In this document: positions 49,948 to 61,653 of the stretch, piece by piece
How positions within the stretch are numbered: position 1 is the first letter of the stretch
How the letters are laid out: each line of letters begins with the position of its first letter
Source: Setophaga petechia
Taxonomy: Eukaryota > Chordata > Aves > Passeriformes > Parulidae
Direction: 5' to 3'
Assembly: GCA_024362935.1 (NCBI GenBank)
Contig: JANCRA010000040.1
Span: forward strand, 3,968,001-4,032,000
DNA length: 64,000 nt
Translations under genes and position numbers: made by a program
The notes under the pieces: model-generated
The model's database searches: none
The model's input: only the letters and a program-made list of their open reading frames with translations
Told to the model about the DNA's origin: nothing

Positions 49948-50124
49948 AGAGGGGTTATTTTGCTTGTAAATGGAGCACAGCTGATTTGTATATCATCAAG
50001 GGACAAGGGTGGACTACTGAGATGTGTTTTCCTGGAGTTACTTTTCACAGAAAAAATGGTCTTCAAAGCTTTTACACATTTTGCTATTGCAGGATATAGA
50101 TGGTTTTGGAAGGCAAAAGAGTAA
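49948..50124 (+). other. Exon-like open frame behind a good splice acceptor (uncertain)
   Basis: A T-rich tract ends in TTTTCAG at 49947 and is followed in phase by 58 codons to a TAA at 50122-50124. The encoded segment includes RDKGGLLRCVFLELLFTEKM at about its residues 18-37. The spacing LLR-x-VF-x-E-L-x-FTE loosely resembles the helical core of BEN-domain proteins, which bind DNA and act in transcription; that likeness is by eye only. There is no partner exon, no identifiable start context and no downstream donor that I trust, and open frames this long occur often in the window by chance. It could be a terminal exon, an exon fossil or, most likely, noise. Confidence 0.15.
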
Positions 50125-51123
50125 AGCATACTGAAAATATGTTAGCTAATGCACATATTTTCTGAAATTGTGTCAAGAGAAGTCATGTTGTGGAGGGAGA
50201 CAAAATCCCAAAACTACAGGCAATGCAACCACTCAATGAATTCCTGCAGGACATTTATGTAACTTGGAATTCAAGAAGCAGTTCTTTCTCTTCTCAAGTA
50301 AATTTTCAATTTTTCAACTGCTGGTTTGCTGCTTTTTGCCTCATTTAAGCTGTTGCAGGTAAAAGCTGCCCTCACATCCCTGGCCATGTGAAAGTAGAAG
50401 GAGGAATCTGTTTTCAAGCTGCAGAAATGGTCTGAGAAACTCTAATGAGCAAATTGCTTCTACCACTGAGATTAATTTGGTTTTTTATGTGGTAAAAAGA
50501 TGGGGGAAGGGTGGAAACTAATTCCTTTTCAGCCCATTGCCCATTCTAAAGGAGTCCTATTGCAAAAATTGGAACAGGTGTCCTCAATTCAATTGTACTA
50601 GAGATGGCAGAAGCATTTGGACTAGGAAGCAGAGATCATGACTCCACCGCAGAGAAAACAATGCAGAAAATATATTTTTTAGCTTTTACTTTAGTTTTTG
50701 TTAAGATCACACCAAGTTTGCTTGTCAAGCTGCTTCACTATTTTCTGTAGACTTAGGAACGACAAATTACTATCAGTACAGTAATTTAAGTAAAAATGTA
50801 CATGTAATTTACCCAATATTTCAAACTAACAAAATGTTATATGATGTTTCTAGTTAGGTTACCAGATTGTCACTTGTTGTCAATTACTGAGATGTGTTAG
50901 GGTGTATTTTCTGGCACCCAATGTCTCACTACATTGACTTTCTGTATGGAGCTGACTCACAATCAGCATAAGACACAAGCAGAGCAATGGTACCTTAGTA
51001 CAGGTGTAGTGTAATTACTGTCATTCCAGGTTGACCACTGAAGCAACCTTCCTTTGTTAAACTCTTCTTGTCACTATAGCCATTAGCAGCTGCAAATCAC
51101 CCAAGTGAAGTATTCCATACTAC
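50125..51123. other. Unique non-coding sequence, no gene seen
   Basis: AT-rich sequence with a slightly less AT-rich part at about 50330-50420. I see no gene or recognisable repeat. Confidence 0.6.
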
Positions 51124-51227
51124 TTCTTTTTTTTGTTGTTGTTTGTTTTTTTGTTTTTATTTTTTGTGTGTGTGTGTGTTTTTTGTTGTTGTTGTTTTTT
51201 TGTTTTTGTTTTTGTTTTTGTTTTTTC
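51124..51227. repeat. T/G-rich low-complexity tract
   Basis: About 100 bases made of T runs broken by G: GTT triplets, a (GT)7-like run at about 51166-51179 and several TTTTTG units near the right end. A compound microsatellite, on the opposite strand (A/C-rich) similar in kind to the tract at 61575. Confidence 0.95.
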
Positions 51228-54059
51228 CCACAACATGATGACTAGTGACCTGGTAGCAATTCCAATAAATGAGCCTCTCTTGGCAAAATTAACCTGTAAT
51301 AGTTATATATAAATAGATAGATACAAGAAGTCTGCATAAAGTGATCTTTGGAAAAGTGACAAAACCAGTATAATAGAAAATATTGGTACACACACTTCAC
51401 AGTCACTCATAGCAGTAACTGCCTGCACTGTATATGCTGTTGAGCAAATTTGTCCAGAATATGTAGAAATTAGAAGACTAAGACTAAAGATGGAATAGGA
51501 AAAAACTGGTTTGAACACTTTTTTTCTTACCAAGTAACATATATTTAAAAATATTTGTCATGAAGAGATATTTAGATCAGAGTATGGTTCAAAACTGGTA
51601 AAAAATTATTTCTTTTTTTCCCAAGAATTCTAATATTTTATTCACATGCTGTCTTGTATATCTATGATTCTGTTCCCCTCAGGCTTGAAAGATGTAGTTA
51701 AAAGATCAGTAGTTTTTAATTTAAAAGAAATTGCCTAAAACGCTTTAAATTTTCAGAAGTGTTTGGGGTTTTGCATGTAGGAAATGATATTGAAATTCTT
51801 ATAAATATTTTTCATATTCTTTACACTCTCCTATGGGCCATTCTTTCATGCTTATCTTTCTTATTCCACTCACTGTAGTAAGTTCATGCACAGATTTGGA
51901 CAATCTGTACCTGACATTCTGATGGGAAGTATACTTTGACCTCCATCAAAAGAGTTAAGAATGGGCCACCCTAGTGTAAATAAAAACTTGTTACGAGGCA
52001 TGCTTGTAGTTCAGATTGTTCTGAAAATCCTTTTACAAATAGGCAAGGGTGTTCACTTCTGGCCAGTAATTTTTTTGTCAATACCAAAATATTCTAGTGC
52101 AACACATTTATTTTTTTGCAATTCCAAAGAAGTCAAGTGATTGAAGTGAACATTACAAGACGCAATAGCAGTTGACTCATGTATTATGAAACATTTATCC
52201 GATATGAATCAATATAAGCTTGTTTGTGCATTGTGGTAAAGATAATTCATTCTCATTCTCAAAGAATCAGCTGTATATTAATTTCTTTCATGGACTTGAA
52301 GCAACTAAACACTTTAAACTTTTAGAGTGTGATAAACATAAGAATACTTTGTTCACTTTGGAAAGATGTGTATTTTCTCCCATGGTGAAGGTGTACTTAT
52401 TATTATTGGAGTCAGGTCAATAAACAGCTAGAAACTCTAAAATTGATGTTGGCAAGAGGAGTAGCCTTCAGTTTGCCTTTTTATTCCTTTATTTTTCTTC
52501 TCTAAAATTCTGTGCAGGCAAGCATATGTCACTAGGATGATGTATTTCTGAGTCTCATTGAAATAAGTGCCTGCCACTGTAGAATGCCTTAAAACTGAAA
52601 ATGTATGAACAAGCAAGAACAAAATCTTATAAGAAGGAAGACATGGAAGAAGACCTCATGATCAGAACAAAAATCAATTTTCAGAAACTTGATCAATTTT
52701 ACTCTATTTTTATCATCTGTCATCTATTATTCTGTCTTGGACCATAAGCACATGAGTTCCTCAAAAGAGTTAGGCTCATTTGCTTCACACCTGACATCAA
52801 AGCTTTTCCTGAATTTGGAGAGCTGTATTTTATGTTAGAAGGACTCAATTCTTGGTAAAGCTGTTGTCAAAACAAAATCAAAGACATTGTATGCAAAAAA
52901 AGAGCAAGGTGGAGAATAATGGACAAATGGATTTGAAAATGAGGAAGGTCAGACTGTATCACAAAAACATTTGGCCTTAGAAGTCAAGAGTGGACATAAT
53001 GTTAGTGTATTATTGACTGAAACAGAAAGATGAGAAGTTTTGTTTTCCTTTCTCATCACATAGGAACATGATGCTATTTTTCAATTAAATTATTTGTTCA
53101 TTGAAGGTCTCTTGGTTAATTCGTGGCCTCTGAATAATTTGTGAATCATGTAAGTCTCAGAAACACACTATTATGGAGCATCACTGAGAACAGAAATGAA
53201 AGATGATTAAAAAGAGAAGTGAGGAATTGTATAAATATAAAAATATCTAGCAGAATAATCATAATTATCTTAACCTGGGAAGGTATATTTAATTTTGCAT
53301 TTCAAAGTTTAAGGCAAGCTCTTACAGAGGAAGATAATTTCCCACTAATGAACATTTTCTATCATACTCTGATAGTTTTTGCATATGGTTCTTCCTTCAG
53401 CTAATGTTGCATGCTAGATATTGGAATTTGCCAAATTGTGAATCTGAATATTTGTTTCCCTGTGAAACCAAAAATAATATTTTCATTTCTCTTTTTCTCA
53501 TGTGAGAATCTCCCAAATCTTTGGAATATGCAGCATTCCTGAGTGTTCCTGAGAGTTCTAAAGGTACATTTACATCCACATAGATCTATTAATAAAAGCT
53601 ATATTAATATCTGTTGAGACTTCAATTTTTGCACGAACAAAGGGAATATTACAAACAAAATATTGACTATACTGAAGGAAAGTTTCTAAATTAGAGTAAT
53701 GAATCAATTTATTTTCTAGATGTATCCTAGATATTATCATATCTGGATATGATGTTTTCTTTAGATACATGCTTATGCATCTGGAACAATAGCATTTGAA
53801 TTTGTTTTACTTTGCTCCAGAATACAAAGTCTTTTTCAATTTGCCATGTAACATAGTAGGGTATTTGATGAATGGTCTGCTCTTTTCTTTTCTAAAGAGT
53901 GCATTCATTTATTTTAAGCTGAGTTTGAAAATTACTGATCCAACAGTTAATTACATTTGCAGCTAGGTAGATGATTGACATACCACAGTGTATTTAAATG
54001 TTTAGTGTATTTTAAGATGAATTTATTTGAATAGAATAACCACATAGTTTTCTTTATCA
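51228..54059. other. Unique non-coding sequence, no gene seen
   Basis: No supportable gene; frames up to 76 codons without domains. No repeat recognised. An isolated TATATCTATGATTCTG at about 51657 resembles a CR1 tail, but its flanks do not agree. Confidence 0.6.
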
Positions 54060-54740
54060 CTTTGCTTTTAAATTGCGCATCAAACTTTGCTAAGTTCAGC
54101 ACGCCTTGAGCATTAGAAATTCAGTTTCAATCATAGCTTAAAGGCATTAAGAACCCTCTTTTTTCTTTTGAAGCACTTCAAGGGCAATTGCAGCAAAGCA
54201 ATGTCACTCGGGCATGAAAATATTTTTATGATTACTAAAGCTTCACCTCAATGTCTTGTGAGAGAGAGCTCATGGCTGACCAGGCAACCCTGTATTGTTT
54301 TTATCATGTAAGAGATCAGAATTTGAATTTTGTAGTCATTTTATTCAGTGGATATTGAGAGGAAACTATTTTGATACCCTAGGGTCAAAGTTGCTTTTTA
54401 GGAGCTTTTTAAGCCATTGCTTGACATGCTAGTCATGTGAAATTCATGGAGGACTAACAAGGTGTTTGAATATTTCCAAAGGTGCAGGTGATGCATTGCT
54501 ATGATACTGAAATGAAAGAGCCCTGAGGTGAAAGGCAAGCAGAAACCAGGGATTTGCCTCACTTCATCTTAGACATGTGCAGTGTAGATATCAACGTCTG
54601 AGCTAAACCAACATTGCTGATCAGATTGCCTTTATAGTCAAGGGAGAGAAACAGCTGCTTTTATAGCTGGATGCATTTGAGGGAATTTGGATGTCTTGTT
54701 TAGGATTATATAATTCCCACCTAAGAAGTGTCTGTTTCTT
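54060..54740. promoter_or_regulatory. Candidate conserved non-coding block
   Basis: A gene-free stretch of more even base composition than its flanks, with no open frame of 60 codons on either strand and no recognised repeat. It has dense short motifs typical of enhancers: AATTGCGCATCAAA, CAATTGCAGCAAAGCAAT, ATGATTACTAAAG, CAGCTGCTTTTATAGC. These suggest a conserved element, but conservation cannot be judged from one genome. Confidence 0.2.
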
Positions 54741-55639
54741 TTCATTGATGACAAAGGAATACAAAAATGATGCAGACATGTAGATATCTGTGTTTGGTTA
54801 AATAAATGTCACTATGGAACATCATTAATAGTGGCAAGAGCAAAATGCTTTGCCTATCCATTTATGACTTTTTTATAACAGTCCAGTGTTATTGAAAATG
54901 CACAGTAAGAATGTTAAAGTGCATCTGTAAATTCTATTAAAAACTAAAATCGTGAGAAATTATTTCTCTAAAGTAATGTTTTGCTTTTAAAGAAGAAAAT
55001 TCCAAAAACTGAATCACTAGTTGTCTGCTATGTAGTCTTTTACTGTCTGTTTGAAAAAATGCTCATGGATCAAAGGGGCTTCTTACATTCATCAAGACAA
55101 AAATGTTCTGATGTATAAAAGTAAGGAATGGCTCAGATGAGCCATAAGGAACAAATAAGCAGCATTATCAAAAGCTTGTCAGCAGTAGGTAAATCTGAAG
55201 GAGATAGTTCGTAGTCTGAAAAGAAAGCAGCACAAATCTTTCAAAGAGATCAGACAAGAAGCTGTGAAATTTCATCCATGCTTATATATGTATAAACATG
55301 AAGTGACTTACACAAATTCCATTTATTGTTAATAACAATAATATGCACAGCTGTGTAGTTCAAGCAATGCAGTAATATATAGATGCTATATTTTTAATTG
55401 CAATGTGAGTTTAATTGCAATAACTCTACATGATCGCAGTTCTTACTATATTGATCCTTCTCCTTCTGCAAGCATTTTATGCCTTCAACTAACCTCATTC
55501 TCACTCCCCTGTGTTCCTCTCCTACTTCTTTAGGAGGGTCTTACTGCTACTTCTGCTAACATAACCAAATGAGTCTGTAGCACTGATTCCTACAGAGTCA
55601 TTAACATTTGCTCTGGATTGCTTATCATGGTGTGGCTCT
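54741..55639. other. Unique non-coding sequence, no gene seen
   Basis: AT-rich sequence without a recognisable gene or repeat, ending in a C/T-rich part at about 55450-55560 just before the CR1 tail. Confidence 0.6.
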
Positions 55640-55724
55640 TGGTGTTAGTCCTGTGCAGGACCAGGAGCCACACTTGATGATTCTTTTGGATCACTTCCAA
55701 CTCAGTATATTCTGTGATTCTGCA
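55640..55724 (+). mobile_element. CR1 LINE 3'-terminal fragment
   Basis: Plus-oriented CR1 3' end: GTGTTAGTCCTGTGCAGGAC, then CCAGGAGCCACACTTGATGA, CACTTCCAACTCAGTATATT and the terminal CTGTGATTCTGC. It covers only the last 85 or so bases and is severely 5'-truncated; the left limit is approximate and could reach 55608. No coding part of the LINE is present. The tail is clearly related to the SINE tails at 40055 and 63396, as expected since those SINEs borrow a CR1 3' end. Confidence 0.88.
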
Positions 55725-55726
55725 AT

Positions 55727-58700
55727 CATCTTATTTATTTCCAAACATCTGATTTATTTCCAAAAATCTTGTTTCAGTGCTTTTATTACGACAATTCATA
55801 ATTTGCAAAGAGATCTTAACTGCCTTTTTTAAATTGATGCTGAGGTTAATTTCTTCAGTTAAGCATTTAGTCTGAAACATATAGTTTGCCTCTTTCCTAA
55901 TTTTGTGGAGATGTGAAATTGCTACCAGTTCTCTCAAAAGCTAAGTAATGTTGTCTTACTGCGAAAATTTCCATCTTAGCTCTAGTTTAAGGTAATATAA
56001 ATACCATCACTTAATGTACACTTTCTCAGACTTTAAGATGCACAATTTTGGCCTTTATAGCAGGAAAAAATGATTTTTCCATTGGAAACTTTGAGATTTA
56101 ACTCATAAACAATCTTTAATCCATGATGACACCGCCCTATCTCCCAAGCTTAATTAGCTCTTTATGACTTTCTCAGAAATATCCTGACAAAGACCACCTG
56201 AAAATATTTCTTCTCTGTTCTTCACTTTCTCCTTACTCACAAAGAAATGTAGCATTGAAATAAAACACAGTAACAGTGAGGAAAATATATCAAATTCAAG
56301 GTTTACTTCATTGCCAGTAGAAATCATCCCAGCCTTGGAGTTTCCAGCTTTGGAGACTGAATTAATGTTGATTGTTTTTAAACCTTATTTATAGTTAGTT
56401 TTCTTACAACTTAATCCAAGTAGGTATCAATTGTTACGAGAAACTCTGATGGTAGATATAAAAATGTGGTGAAATAAGTAGACTTTATTTACCAAAGTGG
56501 AATTTTTTTTTCAATTTTAGTTTCAAAATATTATCAGAGCATTCAGATATGTTGAGGTAGCCTGCTTCAGGATTATTGTCTAAATGTTTTGAATTTTTTT
56601 TTCCACAATATATGTTGTTTAAACAGTTTCTACACCTGTATATGTATATAACCGGAATTTTGTTTGAACTTATATACAATAGAATATTTTAGAACTTTCT
56701 TTCAGGAAGACTTTTTGAAATAATGAAGAGTCTTCTTAACTGAAATATAGCAAAGTTTTGAAGGAATGAAATTCTTCTCTAAGGAGGATCACTATATTTT
56801 GCAGTACTTGAAAGCATTATAAATTTCATACTTCTTAGCTGATTGATTCGAAAATAACCTAAAATCTGTTTACTTGGAGAGATGAACAGAAAGATTTTTC
56901 TGGTGATGCCATATGGAACAATTACAGTGACAAACCTCAAAAGAGTAAAGCACTAGGATCTGTTTTGTACAGTCAGAGCAGTAAATTAATACCCCAAGGA
57001 TTAACTCACCAAAGTCTGAAGTAATCAGTAGTGCAATAATTGTATCATAGACACTGATTTTGACTCAGCTAAGCTGCCACAGTCCTTCTGCCACAGCGGA
57101 TTGCAAATGGAAATGCTGCCTGCTGAGGAGGAGCTGGGACAGGTCTAACATTTGTTTGTGTTCCAAGCGACCACATTGACACAGGTATCTGCTCATGATA
57201 TCAGGACAGTGTTTTGTATGTTTATTTATTGCTCTGGACCAGTCCTTTTGTGGACCTATTGAGGAAAGGCCACACACACAAGTCTGTGAATGCTTGGTAA
57301 CAGGTAATTATAAAATGAGCCTCTTTGTCATGTAATTGTTGCCATATAAACACTAGCATTTTTAACTATACATTCAGTGTTTCATGGCAATTTCAGACAA
57401 AGCTCCCAGTGGGTCTGAGGAAAGTAAGACAACTTTGATAACCCTCTATATGAAATATATAATTTGCAACACACCATTGTAAATCCTCACTTTCTCAGGA
57501 AGTGAAATGTGTTGAAACATATTTAAACAAGGACAGTGTCTTGCTCTGCTAAATTCAAGACTAAAAATGAATTTGTTTTAATGAGTGTGGCTAGTTATAT
57601 TTTAAAATCTATTTTTCAAACTTGAAATGGTCTTTTTAAAGCCGGAATAATTTTAATTAAAACTGAAAAAATGTTTTTAGCTATTTAAGGAGATAGCTTT
57701 TTGAAATTGAATATGCTGAATAAAACTATATGTTTTATCAGGATATTTGACTTCAATTTTTAAAAGACTGAGCATTAGAGACTATTTTAATACGAAAGTG
57801 AACTCGTTATATGCACACAGAAATCTTGGACATGCACAAATAAATAGCAAACTTGAAGAGCCTGTACTCTTCAAATGATGCAGATGATTCACTTTATGTA
57901 TTAAATGTACATTCTCATGCTGTGTATTGAAGTGATTGCAATAACCACTCTATTTACTTTTGCACCAACTAAGCTGTAGTGCTTTCAAAGATATTTTGGT
58001 TATAGAGACCTTAATTTTGATAGTATATCAAATACAGTGAAATGAATACAGGCATTCTGTCTGCTCTGTGATAAAACTAAATTAATACCCAAAGGATTAA
58101 CCTTCAGTGTGCAGTGTACTGGCTACTATTTTAGAAACTACAATTACTTGCTTTTTAAAATATGGTTCCACCAAAGGCGTTGCTTGTGATGGGGGCAGGG
58201 GAAGGAGAGGCAGGCATTGCAGGAGAGGAGAAAAGCACTTCTAGTCCAACATAAGTAAAATATTTAAACTTGCATCTTTTTGCCACTGTTATGTCCGCTG
58301 TAATAATTTCATTTAAGCTCTGGGGTCTTTTTGATTGTTGATTTCTTGTTTTCATCCTCATTTTCTGAAAGGATTTAGTAGCTATTCCGTAACATTTATA
58401 TTCTTCATCAGTGCTATGATAATGAAAGCAAAACTCAAACTCTGGCGCCAACTGTATACACACAAAGTAGCCTTCTGTAAAACATCTCATGTACCATAAA
58501 AATCTACAATGTTTAAAAATAACCTTTAGTTAATTTAAGTTTTTTCTTCCTTGTGAATTTTCATAGGAGGTGCTTTCTTTTGCTATGAGTATGAGCCTCT
58601 TGAATTCAAGGACATGACACTGGGTCAGTGCCCTTGCTACATTTAAACAAAAAAGGACTATTGGCTTCAAATAGTTTCCACTGTAAACATATGACATGCA

Positions 58701-59786
58701 CTCTGAAGATAGGACCTCATTATACATAAAAGGTCTTCAGCAAATCACAGAGCAACCTCATGAACTCTGTTGCAGCTCTAGAAATATTTTTTGATCCAGC
58801 ATTGAGAAAGTTGCCTAAAATATATACAAACAATGATTTTAGTGACAAAAGATCAACTGAATTAAAAAAAACAAATTCTAAAACAGTCCAACCACCTCTA
58901 GACTTGCAGAGAAAAATATCATAATCATATGCCTTCAAATGTACTGCTTATCATGTACAGCAAAAATAATTAAATTTCTTATTCTCATTACTTAAAAAGA
59001 GGAATATTGCTAGATTTTTTTGTGCACCAGTAAAAAAGGCAAAGATGGCTTTTTCCACCAAGGAATATTTTTATTGTGGGCCTGTATGCCAATTTGAAAC
59101 ACCTGTTTGAAGCCCTTTTATATACAATCTGACTCATATCAAGTACGTGACTTCCAAGTGGGTGTATAATAAACTCAGGAAATAATTAAAATATATTTCC
59201 ACACAGAAGATGAGAGGTTGAAAATACTTTGTCATCTACACTGCATCAGACCGCAGAAGACTAAGAAATGCAATCTGTTAGTAACAGATCTTGCTCATAT
59301 TCCAAAGACTTAGGACCTTAGGCTTGTGGTCTCAAATAAATCTGATGTCATTTCACCCTCCTATTTTGGCCTCATCTTTTTCCCATCATAAAAAGATCTA
59401 CCTGTATTTTAAAGCAACCATCATACTTTGATAATGAGGGCTTAAATGTAACGTAGCCTATAGGTTGGTCTGTATTTTATTTAAGTATTTGTATGTATTT
59501 TTTATGGAACAGTTTTTATTGTCTTCAATACTCAAATCCAGAATAATTTTTGAGATGTAGCTCCTTTTCTTTGAAAAATTTCGAAGTTTAGAAAAAGCTT
59601 ATTTCTACTTCTGGTGAAATTCTTTTATAAGGAAAGGGTACTTTTGAAATTCAGGTTTGTTGTCTACATATAGTTCAGTATTTTAGATGATATTACAAGC
59701 ATCATATTAGTTGTACTAAGACATATTGTGGAATCGTGGCTAGAGGTGTTTGGTTCTAATGTCGCAAAGCATCATATAAATTCTGG
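55727..59786. other. Unique non-coding sequence, no gene seen
   Basis: No supportable gene. Open frames up to 111 codons (58155-58490, minus) and 70 codons (57065-57277, minus) match nothing I recognise. A G-rich spot (GGGGGCAGGGGAAGGAG) lies at about 58191-58208. Confidence 0.6.
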
Positions 59787-59805
59787 CTATATACATATAT
59801 ATATT

Positions 59806-59862
<57 letters not shown>

Positions 59863-59863
59863 T
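59787..59863. repeat. (AT)n microsatellite
   Basis: About 75 bases of nearly pure TA dinucleotide with a few TACA and TTTA interruptions; the longest clean run is at about 59823-59857. It gives the Ile/Tyr repeat in a 107-codon plus-strand frame, which is therefore an artefact. Confidence 0.97.
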
Positions 59864-61574
59864 ATTTTTTTCTTAATTTAGTAAATCATGCTGACTTTGA
59901 TACTTCTGGTTCTGGCAGACAATCCAGTGCCTGGCCCCTCTGGGCACAGCCAGCTTGTGCCAGCCGTGGAGCTGCTGGTGGCACTGATCTTTGCTCTCTT
60001 TCGCATGTACAAAGTGACTATGCACACACAGACTACATAACTTTTCCCTGACTCTCCTTGGAAGTAATTTAAAAATGTATCTCAAAGGCAGAATATGCAG
60101 AAGATTTTGCACGTGTGCAAAGCCAAGCATGTGATTGCACTCTTTACTGGTTCGGCTCCAGAGCGCCTTTGAAATGCAGGCAAGTTATGGGAATTAAATT
60201 AGAGAGAAAATCACTTAATAAAGCTCACAAAGCTGTGTAAGTATGTAATGGTGTGATTGTTTTCCCAAAGTACAAAATCAAAGTAGGAATTATCTTTCAT
60301 TTTACCCCTTTCTCCTGAGAACTTTTTAAAAGGGGACAAAATCTACATATTGTAGTAGAAGATTTTCAGAATAATTTTTAATCTCAAGGGTAGGATAAGT
60401 ATCATGTAGCAGTACCTAAATAGTGGAGAAAATATTTGTACAGTGAATTTTCTATACAATATATGTAAATTGTTTGCAAATTGAACTTGGTACCTGGAGA
60501 CTAAATAAATTTATATAATATGTACCCATTTTACTCATATACACTTTTTGCAAGTATTGCTGAGTTTTTTCAAAGCATGAACTCATACTAAGTTTGCAGC
60601 CAAATGCCTTCTACTTAATTTTTCAAATTGTATTTTTCTACGTAGAGGAAAATTGTCAAAATGTAAATAGAGACAACTGAATGAAAATAAATCAGGAAAC
60701 CTTTCAAAAATGGCTTTACCTTAGTCCATTCCATCACATTCACATAGAGATTCTCTAGAATAGTCCAGATTTCTTGCTAATCACTGTTGTGACTATGTAT
60801 AGCATTCCACAGAAAAATAGAACTTACAAACACAGATTTGCCAGAATAGTGATGGAGAGAGAGACAGGGAACTAATGTGCCATCACTTCTGTGAGTATAA
60901 TTTGGTTTTTTGCATGTTTTTTAAACTTACTTCACCTTATGCATACTTGCATTTGCATTAATTAATTTTTGATTAACTGACATGCATCAAGACTTTGTGA
61001 AAAAAGAGTAACTTTCATTAAAAACAAAATGAGAATTCTAAAAAATGTTATCACAGAGGATAGCCACTTTTAATACAGAATACAAAGAAAGAATGGAATG
61101 AAAATATCACAGAGGGTTCAAACGAATAAGGTGATTTTCTTCTATAACCTTTATCGTTTCACTGGACACACAAAATCACTAAAAATCAATAATATTCCAA
61201 AAGAAACTAGATGATAATTACACATTATATTGGATCATTCTAGTGAATCATACACGTTTATTTCTGTGTATTACCTTGAAATTTTATGAAGGCTGAAAAT
61301 TGCAGTGCTCAGGTATAAGGAAGTTGAACACAAAAGATCTTATAGGGAAGAAATTATATAATTAATTACTACCATACTATTTAGCAGAAAGGGATCCCAT
61401 AAACCTCTTTGATAAAAGTAGCATTCAAGAAATATTCTTCATACATTTCTTCTCTCTGTAATCAACACCCTAAATCTCTTTATATGTACACAGCCCTACT
61501 GCTGGATGGCTGTTACAGAGCACCCCAAAACCTCCAGAACTTTACAGTTTAAAGGAAAGAGGATTTTGTAACTT
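59864..61574. other. Unique sequence with a GC-richer pocket and small open frames
   Basis: The part at about 59900-60010 is clearly GC-richer than its surroundings and holds a 50-codon plus-strand frame (59888-60040) with two hydrophobic stretches, described among the findings. An E-box palindrome TTTGCAC-GT-GTGCAAA lies at about 60106-60121. The remainder is AT-rich without a recognisable gene or repeat. Confidence 0.5.
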
Positions 61575-61653
61575 AAAAAAAACCAAAACAAAACAAAAAA
61601 AAAAAACAAAAAAAAAAAAAAAAAAAAACAAAAAAAAAAAAACAAAAAAAACC
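61575..61653. repeat. A-rich low-complexity tract
   Basis: About 79 bases of A runs broken only by single or double C (CAAAA and CAAAAAAAA units). It could be an expanded poly-A tail of an old retroposed sequence, but nothing on either side looks like a processed gene copy. Confidence 0.95.

Noticed and set aside
51650..51690. TATATCTATGATTCTG resembling a CR1 tail
   Set aside because: Upstream sequence has none of the CR1 3' motifs (no CTTCCAACTC or GATGATCC); likely chance.
59728..60051. 107-codon plus-strand frame with an Ile/Tyr repeat
   Set aside because: The frame is carried by the AT microsatellite; no protein-like sequence outside it.
61575..61653. Poly-A tail of a processed pseudogene
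   Set aside because: Neither flank holds a recognisable spliced gene copy or a target-site duplication.
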